21,457 bases of DNA, taken from contig NW_014577766.1 in assembly GCF_000485595.1 (NCBI RefSeq), forward strand, positions 110,973-132,429, read 5' to 3'. The notes beneath the pieces are model-generated. The model was not told where the DNA came from, searched no databases, and was given only the letters and a program-made list of their open reading frames with translations. A program made the translations under genes and the position numbers. The DNA is from Priapulus caudatus. Its lineage: Eukaryota; Priapulida; Priapulimorpha; Priapulimorphida; Priapulidae. Below, piece by piece: positions 1 to 10,900 of the stretch. Position 1 is the stretch's first letter. The number at the start of each line of letters is the position of its first letter.

Positions 1-115
1 CACACACACACACACACACACGCACCCCCTCACTCACACACACACACACACACGCACCCACACACACACACACACACACACGCACCCCCTCACACACACA
101 CACACCAGCACGTAC
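1..115. repeat. Imperfect (CA)n microsatellite in the intron after the last exon of the window
   Basis: Bases 1-110 are almost pure CA dinucleotides interrupted by short CGCACCC or CGCACCCCCTCA segments repeated three times, giving a roughly 30-40 bp higher-order period. On the gene strand this is a GT-rich tract starting just after the donor at 115-114. Simple-sequence DNA; no function inferred. Confidence 0.9.
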
Positions 116-379
116 CTGGTACTGCTTCGTGTGCTTGTGCAGGGTGCGATGCGTCTTCTCCACCGCCGCTTTCATCGCCCAGAAGTTGATGTCGCTCCAG
201 CGAGCGATCTTCACAAAGTTCCGCAGCGCCGTCTCGACGGGCGCGCGCTGGCGGTCGATCTCCGCGGCAACGCCGACAGAGAACTGCGCGTAGTAGGCGT
301 GCGTGTTCCACATCACCCGCATGAGGGCGCCAGCATCGCGCGACGCGGCGGCGGGGTCGTGTTCCGACACGCTGACAAG
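116..379 (-). CDS. MDN1: MDN1 exon 31 of 31 in window (distal linker)
   Basis: 88 codons, phase 0 at both ends, window residues 2588-2675. Acceptor is ...CGTTGCAG at 381-380 and donor GTACGT begins at 115. The peptide contains VMWNTHAYYAQF, LRNFVKIARWSDINFWAMK and VEKTHRTLHKHTKQYQ, which follow the midasin linker pattern (WNLYHYYKQF, EFVKISKWNDVSFWSIKQ, VEKTHRTL in human as recalled). Helical scaffold of the linker; no catalytic residues expected. The coding sequence continues to the left of the window. Confidence 0.93.
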
Positions 380-3300
380 CTGCAACGTGTAGGTGGAAGC
401 ACGGTTGTATAATCACACGTATGTTCGAGTGGTGCATATAAATCGTAAATAATATTAGTATTTTCATATATTATATAATTTTATCATATAATATATGTAT
501 TTTATATTTAGTTTTAATGTTAAGTATATATAGTAATTATTATAAATAGTATATAATATTTAGTTGATAATATTAGTATTTTTATATATCATATAATATT
601 ATCATTTTATATATGTATTTTATATTTAGTTTTTATGTTAAGTATATATAGTGATTATTATAAATAGTATATAATATTTAGTTCATAATATTAGTATTTT
701 TATATATCATATAATATTATCCTTTTATATATGTATTTTATATTTAGTTTTTATGTTAAGTATAGTTTTTTGCAGGACTTTTGTACTTACACGTACACAC
801 ACACGTGTGTACCAGTATATATAGTGGTTATTACAAATAGTAGATAATATAAGTATATAGGCCGAGGGTGAGTAAGATTGATATTATATATTAGAAGCTG
901 CACATCTAACCTATATGTGCATGGTTATTATCAGGAGTTAATAAAGACAAATTTGTCTTTATTAACTCCTGTTATTATGTAGATTGCGATAACATGGTAT
1001 TGGTACCTGGCAGTGGAAGGCTAGCAGCATGTCCAGCCGCGCATGAAACTCTCCCAGAGGCGATGACTCCACAAACTGCTGCAGCGAGCTGATGAGCTGT
1101 GTGATCGTCCCACTCTCCTCCTCTGCCTTCCGCTCCTCCCCTTCCCCTGCCTTCTCCATCTCCATCTCCTCCTCCTTATTCCCATCTTTCTCCTCCTCTT
1201 TCCCCTCCTGGAATACAGTAACACATGTGTATCATCCACTGCCACTGTCTGATGCTTCCACTATGAAGGCTGGTCTATCTATATTATCATTTTCACAATG
1301 TTTATCATACAGTGTAGTAAACAATGTATTTATCTAGCTATTGTTTTGTTTTTCATTAAATATAATTCCATCGCATAGGCACGTTAAAATAATTATGTCA
1401 CATCACAGATAATTTTGATGAAGATGACTGCACTGCTACATGCAGTTACATGTTCAATCAAAACTCGAGCGAATATAGACAACGACCTCTACTTTGACTG
1501 CTATTGTCACAGGTAGATGGCGCTGTCTACTCACGTCTGCAGCGGCGGTGGTGGCGTCGGGGGAGAGGAAGGATTCAACGAGCGTGTACACGTGGAACCA
1601 CCACTTTGACGCCTTCTGCTTTGTTGTCTCTGTGACAATGTCCAGACAGCTATTCCAGCATCTGCACAGGTTTAAATGACAGTGATAAGTATAGCCACTA
1701 ATAGTACAACCTTACTACTAACCATAAACATAACCCTAACATTTATGCTAAATCCTAAGCCTAACCTCACCCTAGCCATAACCTTAACAATAACATCGAC
1801 TCAAATACTTCGATTCAAACTAATTCTAACTAATTTAAACCCATAAACACAAACCCTATACCCTAACCCCAACCATAGCCTAAATACTCATCATAACCCT
1901 AACCCCAAACCCCAAACCTACACTTACTTCAATACTAGCCTAAACCTTGACTATATCACTAGCCCTAACCCCAACCCTACACAACCTAAACATTAACCTT
2001 ATCACAAGATCTAACCACAACCACCCGCCCTAACCCCAACCTTAACTCTAACACTAACCCTAACCTTAATACTAACCCTAACCTTAATACTAACCCTAAC
2101 CCCTATGCTAACCCTAACCTTACACTAACCCTACCCTAACCCTTACCCTAACCATACACTAACCTTACCCTAACCTTACACTAACCTTACACTAACCCTA
2201 ACCTCTACGCTAACCTTGACCCCCTACACTTACTTCAGCTCCAGCTTCCTCCACTCTATGATCTGATGTGAGATGGCCTCGAGGTGAGCGAATAGCGACA
2301 CCTTGCGGTGAGCGTTCTGCTCCCAGTCCTGCGCCTTGCCCAGGAGCAGCTCCAGTCCCTCGACGAATCGCATCACGGGGCTGGCGACGGAGAATCCGAG
2401 GATGCGGTCGATGACGACGAGAAGCTGCGACAGAGAAGAGGCAGAGACACGTGTTAATCAAGGAGACGACGCGCCGGTGTAGCAGATGAACAGACGACAG
2501 CGCGTTACTCACAGAGACAACGCAACAATCGAGTTAAAACTGATTCATTGCAAGATTATAAGAGCACTAACAAACGATATCATGAGGACGCAAGGACCAT
2601 GATCTAAAAAATATCGATTGAGAAATGTTGAGATTAGATGTTAGAGATCAGGCGCTCAATTAATTGAATAAAATAAAATAAGTTTTTACTAGAAGTTCTC
2701 GCGACAATGTATTTTATTTAAAAAATAATACCAATTTCAACACAGGATGATCTGGCCAATCACCGAGCAGCTCCTTCACACGCTTCGCCATGTTGTCCAG
2801 TAGAGGGCGACACTTTACCGTCTCGCACACGTTCGGATCGTGATAAATGTCGAATGGACGAGAGTCCTTGCGGAGACTGAGAGGGGAATCAGGATTCTGG
2901 TCACTAACGGAATTGTGTAGGATGGCACACATCAGGAGATTGGAGCCCAGAAGATGCTTATCCACATCGGCATCTGCAAAATATATAATAATTGTAATAA
3001 AGATAATATAATATTTATTAAATTAATTAAAAATATTATAATATTAAATAAAATACATAATATAACATGTGTATATCATATAATAAATACTTTTCGGTAG
3101 TAATCTTAATATAGGACAAACCTGCTGCCATTTCAAATGGCTATTCCACCAAGAGTAGATTCGATTTGAATCTACTCCACTACATAAAACAGTATAATAC
3201 ACTGTTTGCATTTCCCTTTGTTCTCCACACCACAGCCAGCTCCCTATTTCTTAATTCTCTAATTTATATATTAACTTAATTATAAACTTATAACTTAATA

Positions 3301-6300
3301 TATTAACTTATATAACTTAACTTAATATAATTAATATTCTTTTATTATAATTATCATCAACTCTAGCTCTCCCTCCCACCTCACGCTGTATTCAGCACAT
3401 CAGCGACAAAGATTGCTCTCTCACCCATGACTCTTGCGTGTCGTCTGACAACGTCGGCCATCAGACGATAGGAGTCGACGAACGCTCGCACATCCACGCC
3501 GCCATCTTGCCGCGAGTCATCGCGCTGCGGTGGCGCCCTCCACCCGGCGCGCGTCAGCCCGCGGAACACCGCGCCGTGCGTCGCCCTGATCGTATCCATG
3601 TGCTGCTCCGGCAACCGCATCGTCGCCTCCTCCGCCTCCGCGTCACTCGTCTCCATGGCAACAGTGGTGTCCTCGTCGTCGCCGAGCGTCGGCCCCGCAG
3701 CGATGTCGGCGAATTCCTGCGTCGTGAAACAGAGCGTGGAATTTTTTAATTTTCGTAAAATTTCTAAATGACGGAGAAAAATTACTTGGTCGTGCGCATC
3801 AAGTTAGGAACGAATTCATTGTTTTTGCCTTTGTTAATTTAGTTAAATATGTATGGAGTAAATTACAAGTGCACCTTTGTGCCAGTTCCTATGGTTCTAT
3901 ACTAGTTACCTACCACTTAGGAATAAATTCATTAAGTTAAAGTAACTATTGCGAGAATTTTCCAGTGTTTTCCCCACTTTCATGATACCTACCGTTATTG
4001 CTTGAGTAACAGCAATTGTCTAGAGTAACGATAAAATGTCTTGCCAAATCATGCCCGATTAAAATTTTGCGTTCTGTTTCTGTTTACCATTGCCATCTCT
4101 CGGACTTTCTCGCGGTAGCGCGAGACATCTATCACGGTGCAGTAATGCATACCGTCGCACCGTAGAAATCAGGTCAGAGTGTAAACACAGACGTTCATAC
4201 TAGCGTAACAGCAGTGTAGTACTAATGCCACGTAAAGTCTGTTATTAGAGAAGCTTGTGGATTGCCAGTCAGATAGTAACACGGGAATGACAATGACAGA
4301 AAGTGCACTGAATTATTGACATAAAAACTCAATAATATTTACCACACAGAATTGCATGCCCCTTTGTTTTAATTATGTACACTTGATTTGAAGACGCCAT
4401 TTGTGATTTTGAGAGTTGGGACACGATAACATTTATTGCTGGTATGATGTGGTCAAATCAATTTTTCTATGCTATAACTGCATAAAATCTTGGTGTTTTG
4501 AATGTTGGTATAATCAGTAATATTTCCACTGTCAGGTGAGACTATATTCAGCTATATTTAGTTTTTCTGAGCAAAAATCTCGCAATACTCACTTTAACTC
4601 CCTTTGTTAATTTTAGGCATGGGTTAAGTTATGAGCGCACATTTGCGTGGTGTTCATATACCTTCTATGCCAGTCACCTACCTTATGAAACTCTGGAAAG
4701 CGTTTTCTGAATTCGACCTCATCCTGCTGTTCCTCAGTCAGCTCCTGACCGTGAGTCTGAGATTTATACCTGCGGCGAAAAAACCCTTAAACTTCTTAAT
4801 GAAGACTACAAGCTATGCCATAGCTACAACCTTACAGGAGCACTGCAACATTCTATTACAATCACTAAATACAGTTATAAACATAGCGATACAGCGTGAC
4901 ATACGTAATTTCAAATTATAATAAAATACAAATTAAATTTTATATTAATTCACTTGCTTGAACAAACTGGCGTCCACCTGCTCTTTAATCTTCGCTGCTT
5001 CCTCTTGCCGCCTCCACTCCTGCGCAAACTTGCCGAACAGGCAGCAGAGCATTTTGAGGTTGCGCTGAGTGAGGGCGCCACTGTCCATCGCGTCGTTCTT
5101 GGTGTGCTCCAGTGAAGTCATCAGAATTCTATTTCATAGAATAAACATGTCACTTGTTATCATGATTAAATACTTTACTCCTCCACCTCACCTCCTGTTC
5201 TTCTACTTGTTCTTTTTCTTCCCCTGATAAAATTCATTATTCCGCAGGAACATATTCACGTAACATTACTTTAATGTTTCCGAATTATCAGATTATGTTT
5301 TGTTATTGGCGTGGAGAATAAGTGATTGCATCGTATCAACGCTATTATTTTCAGACTCACTTCAGCAAGTTGCCGTCATGCGCGTCACCCGTCCCGAACA
5401 GAGTCAGCGCCCACTGGTGGAAGTTTTCGGAAACCAACGTCTCTGCCAGACGGAGAGAATCAGTGGCGATGCTGCTGCCACTGTACGGCAGTGGCAGACA
5501 AACAAACTGACGAAGATTCGAGAACTCGGACGACGGGCACACGGCCGCCAAATTCAATGCTTGCAACCCAATCTGGCGCTCGACTGCCTGCGTTGCCATG
5601 TCAACGCCATACATCATCTGGAAAAGAAAGGAAGACATTTATTACACAGATATTATTTTGTAGAAACTGCAAACACTTCTAATCAAAGCGCAAAAAATAG
5701 TTAGACAGTAAACACTGGGTGTGTCTTATATAATGCACGATGCTTTATAAAACGCAACAAGGAAAAATTATGCTATAGTAATTAGATAGACACCTGGTAG
5801 ATGGCAGCACCAGTAGGTGTAACCAAGTCCTTGTAGAGTGGGTAGGTTGTCAGCAGACGCTGAACGAACTTCTCCTGCGATGCCAGCCACGCCCTCAGCA
5901 CTGATAAACTCACCGAGGCTTTCTTCTGAAGGGGAAACACCAAAACATATTACCTATAATAGAAGCTAAAAGTTCACAACCACCTCAGATATCATCATCG
6001 CACATTCATTTTTAAAATGGAATATTTTCACAGTAAACTGTTTAGATACCTACAGTTAAATGGGGCGATCATGGATCATGGATGATTTATGAATGGGGTG
6101 ACTAATAACACACCTATAACTATAACCATAGAAATAACAACAACAATAACAATAATAATAATAATAATTAAGACAACCATGAAACTCGTACCTTTTTCCT
6201 CCCCTCTGCCAGTCCCTGCCAGCTATCCCTCAGTTTTCCCAGCAGCTCAGTGACTTTCCCCACGGATCCAATCGACCCCAGGTAATGCCGCAGGTCCTGA

Positions 6301-7883
6301 ACGATGAAGTCAAACTGAGGCGGCGTCGGTCTAGCGGCGACCATCTTAGATAACGCGGCGGCAGTGCCACGCAGTTCTTCGAGACGACCCAATAGATGAG
6401 TCACTCGAGGGTGACAATCGGCTGCCGCAGTGGCACCACCTGCCGGGAACGCCTCCTGTGCGATCTCGAAATTTAATGCCTGTCTCTCCGTCTTCGTCGG
6501 ATGCTCATCTGTTTCCATGTCGACCACATTTGTGCTGCTATTGGATGGTGGCTCGCCCTGGTGATTCTCTGTGATCAGGTGCATGCCCGTTTCCAAATAA
6601 TGCATCCAGTTGCGAACTTTCAGCTCTGTCTCTATTTCCTTAATCTGATGAGGAAATAGTAATGAAATGTGATGCCATGCAATTTAATACAATGCAATAA
6701 GTGCAATGTAATGTAATGTTATGTATTGTAATATAGTATAATGTAATGTAATATAATGCAATGTAATGTAATATAATGTAATGTAATGTGACATAATGCA
6801 ATGGAATGTCACATAACCTAATGTAACGTAATGCAAACAATGCAATGCAACACAATGTCATATAATATAGAACACACAGTAGAACGCGTAAGAAATGTAA
6901 TGTAATGAACGAAATGTAAGCAATGTAACGTAACGAGCAAAATGTAAGCAATGTAACGTAATGAGTGAAATGTAAGCAATGTAACGTAATGAGCGAAATG
7001 TAAGCAATGTAACGTAATGAGCGAAATGTAAGCAATGTAACGTAATGAGCAAAATGTAAGCAATGTAACGTAATGAGCGAAATGTAAGCAATGTAACGTA
7101 ATGAGCGAGATGTAATAGAGGCAAAGACCCGAGCGCCGCACAACAATACCTCCTCCTGCGCATATCTCAGCTTCACTTTTCGCTTCTCCGCGGGATCCAC
7201 CGGCTGCCGAGGAGCCAATAGCTGCGCCTCTAGCAACCCCAAGTACGCCCACGCCAAACCGACGAGAAACGAGCTCTCTGATTGGTCCAAATCGGCCACA
7301 ACAGACGAATCCGAATCCCGGACGAGTAGTCTCCCTGCGACCTCGCAGAGAGGTGCGGCTGCGTGAGCGAGGTCGGCGGGAAGACTGCTCTCCTCTATCA
7401 GCAGCTGTACGGTGTTGCGTAGTTGTGGGATGAGTTGCCGGGCGTCCGCTGCGGGTTCGGCGTCTGCCGAGCGGGAATGCACGCGTAGCAGGCAGCGCGT
7501 CAGGTGACCGATGCTCCGGCGTAAACTCACGAGCTCCGACGACCTGCAGCGGAGACAAATTACGTCAGAATCCAGCCACGAGGGGTTAGACATGTGCGAA
7601 GGGATACAGCCATCCCTACCAGCCTACAATCATATACAGTCCAACCTTCTTTATCCGGCCACGTCGGGACCGGCACCCATCCGGATATGGGATTTGGCCG
7701 GATATGAGAGCTATGCTCAAACAGCATTCTATGCAGTTCAGTAGAGTTTATGCATGTGATAATGTATTTACTCGTTGCTATGATTATTTGTAACAAACTG
7801 TCGTGTTTTATGGTTTATATGAAATAGAAATAAAATGAAAAAAAACAGAAATTTTAGCGGAGGCATAGCGGACACGAGCGGAC

Positions 7884-7923
<40 letters not shown>

Positions 7924-10900
7924 GGCATGCACGCAAACACACGTACGGTTGGTACATCGCGCGAGTTTTGAGCAAACTTTGAGTGTGTTTTGAGCGAGAT
8001 TTTTAGGTGGAAATGAATGAAAAGCAGAGAACATACACTGCGAGATCGCGGCCGGTTAATAGAGATTTCCGGATAACGAATGGCCGGATAAAGGAGGTCG
8101 GACTGTAGTGAAAATACCAGCTACAATATCAGAGATGAAACTAATTGAGATAAAATTATAATACAGATAATAGAGATAAAAGGGATACAACCATTGCTAC
8201 AATCATATAGTGAAAATACTAGCCACAATATTAGAGATGAAATTAATAGAGATAAAATTATAATAGATGATAAAAGAGATCAAAGGGATACAACTGTCGC
8301 TATACAATCATATAGTCAAAATACAAGAACCATTAGCTATGACATTTCCATTTTGGTGCCCTTTCTCAGTAATATGTTTCTCCGTGTGGAGATAGTACCT
8401 TACCCTAGTACAAACCTAGAGTTTTCGGGGTTCCGATCGACAAGCGCAGAGTTCTGCCAGAGCAGGGTGGAGAGTTGACGGAACTGCCGCCTCTTCTCTT
8501 CCAGCAGACGCAATGGCACGGCGATCTCCTCCGTCAGCTGCTGGTTGCCTAGCAACAGCGTGATTGTGCTGAACGTCTGCACCGGTTGCAGCAGAGCCGC
8601 CGGTCCCTGCAAAAAAAAACAACCCAAATTTTACGTTTATCATGAGCAATTCCTGCAATGGTGAAGTGGAGGATAGGGAAAAATGGAGGAGAAGAGTCCA
8701 CTGCAGCTACTTGAGTGGGACTAATAATGCGAAGGAAGAAGAGTGAGCTATTCCTGCAATACGTGTCTGATATCTCATGAATCAACAGATAGAGTAATGG
8801 GCACACTGATTTTTTGTTCACCAGCGGTTACCCATACAGGACGGCAGCATCAGTTTAGAAATTACATTTTTCGAGGCTGATTCTCATATACAGAGTTGAC
8901 TGCATATATGCTTTACCAATCGTATGGCTGGTGGTTCGTCCTGTGGAATCTCCTCTGCTTCTCTATGCTGTTGCCATGCCAACCACTTGTCGATACCCTG
9001 TGTTGCCGTACTGGACCACAGACGTTGGAAGTGCTGCACAAGTATAGTCGAGGCCTCCTGACGCAGGTACAGCGACTATCAAAGACAAGAGAACATCTCA
9101 AGATAAGGACATAATTATAGGCTCTTATACTACAACATATGTCACCCACAATCGCTTCAAGAAACGGAGCAATTCTCGAACATTCCTACAAGCCGACTTA
9201 TTGATCGTGTCTTATTGTTAGCAATAAATTGAAGGAGTTGGTGGTGTGAGCCCGCTGTCAAAAACAAAATTGGTCTCACCATCAGTCTCATAACTTTTTC
9301 ACGTAGACCTGACCTCTATACACTGCGCATGAGAAACCAACGTGTAATTAACTTAACCCTATTTCTGTCAACGTACGTTATAGGAGAAAAAAAATAATGT
9401 TAAAACTTAATTTTGTTAATAATTTTGTTTCTGCCAATGAGCCCCTTGCTATGGACATGGCGTAGACAGTCGTCACGCTCCAGAACTTACTCTAATCTCG
9501 GAACTCTGAACTTCTGCAATCTCTCCTGAATACTATAACGTTCACGAATCGCGACAATCGCAACTCACCCTATCGTCTGCTTCCTGGAACCGTGCCAAGT
9601 TGACGAGATGGCCGGGCGACGCGGGCGTGTGCGTCATCGCGAAATCCACGTGTCTGGCAACGACGGACAGACGAGTGTCGGTGACGTCAGGCTGGAGTCT
9701 GTTGATGATGTCAACCTGACAGAGCAGACTCACGTGGTCTGTCATCGGCCACAGCTGAACCTGTAGATGCAGACAGTGTTAACCTCGCAGCGAACGCAGA
9801 ATGCAATCTTGCATGTATTACACAGACACGGGGCATACGATACGATTCCCTGAACAAAATTCTGAAAGCAGCATTCCATGCAGATACTATACATACCTCT
9901 ATGCATTGATACATAACTATATATGTATATATACCTTGATATATGAGTGTACATAGTTTGAGATATAGGTAGTTCAATCAATTCGTAAGTGTACATACTC
10001 TAGTACATACCTACACATACTTTGAGACAGAAATAGTATACAGATCACTATATATGAGGAAGGAGGCTGAATTTTAGCACTACATGTGTAGAAGTCCACG
10101 AGAAGTTACCTTCATCTCGACCGAGGAGCTGCTGGTGTCTCCTTCAGGTTTCTCCTCCTCCTCCTCCTCCTCCTCCTCAGCCGTCGCCCCTTCCTCGCCC
10201 AGCAACCCCGCCTCTCCCAGCGCGCTCTCCGCCTCGCAGATCGCTCGTGATACCCACTCGGCATCGCCACCGTCCGCGACGGCCGTCAGTGTCGCGAGGA
10301 GCAGCCGCCGTGTCGCCGCGACGTTGCCGGACGCGAGCGCGCGCACGCGGTGGCGCCCCCCGGTGGCGGCGACGCGCGGGCACAGCCGCGCCGCATTGTG
10401 CGCAGCGTCTGCCACGCGGACGTCCGCGTGCGGCGGCGGTCGACCGAACACGGCGGCCATCTTGCCGAGCGCCCGCAGCAGACGACTGTCGACGCCCAGC
10501 AGCTCGCGAACGCGCGCCGCCGCCGCCCGCAGCGCCGGCGCCACCTGCCCGGCGACGTCCGCGACGACGTCGAGCGTCCGCGACTCGAGCCAGTGCCAGT
10601 GCAGCCGCAGCAGCGCCACCTGGAGGCCGCCACCATGGCGGGGGGCGTCAGCGGCGCAGACGTCCCAGAACCGTGCTCGCCAGCGGAGCGCGTCAGCGAG
10701 GCGTCTCGCGTCGTCGCGAGACAGCGCCTCGGGTCGCGCGAGGCACGCCGAGACGGCATCGTCGAGGCTGCGGAGGAGCGGGTAGAGGTGGGGCACGACG
10801 GGGTGTGGCAGCGCAGGGTCGTCGGCGGCGACGTGGCCCGCGTGGATCGCGCGCGACACCCGCAGCAGCGAGCCGAGACGCACGACCGCCGCCGGCCCCC

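Larger units (their letters stand above)
7601..8330. repeat. About 103-bp tandem repeat split by a transposon insertion
   Basis: Units begin GGGATACA at 7601, 8182 and 8285. The second runs 8182-8284; the third is partial. Each has CAATCATATAG, and the fuller units have GAGATGAAA and GATAAAATTATAATA. The first unit is interrupted after CAATCATATA at 7636 by the element at 7637-8105 and resumes at 8108 with GTGAAAATACCAGC. Confidence 0.85.

Noticed and set aside
3381-3424. Later donor GTGAGG after AATACAGC for exon 26
   Set aside because: It leaves two bases, out of phase with exon 27; the GTGAGA donor at 3424-3423 fits both phase and protein similarity.
6640-7593. Large repetitive membrane-like proteins (317, 246 and 101 residues) rich in LHCLHFAHYVTLL
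   Set aside because: They are reading frames through the stop-free 28-bp minisatellite in an intron; all three frames give the same pattern, as expected of a repeat and not of a gene.
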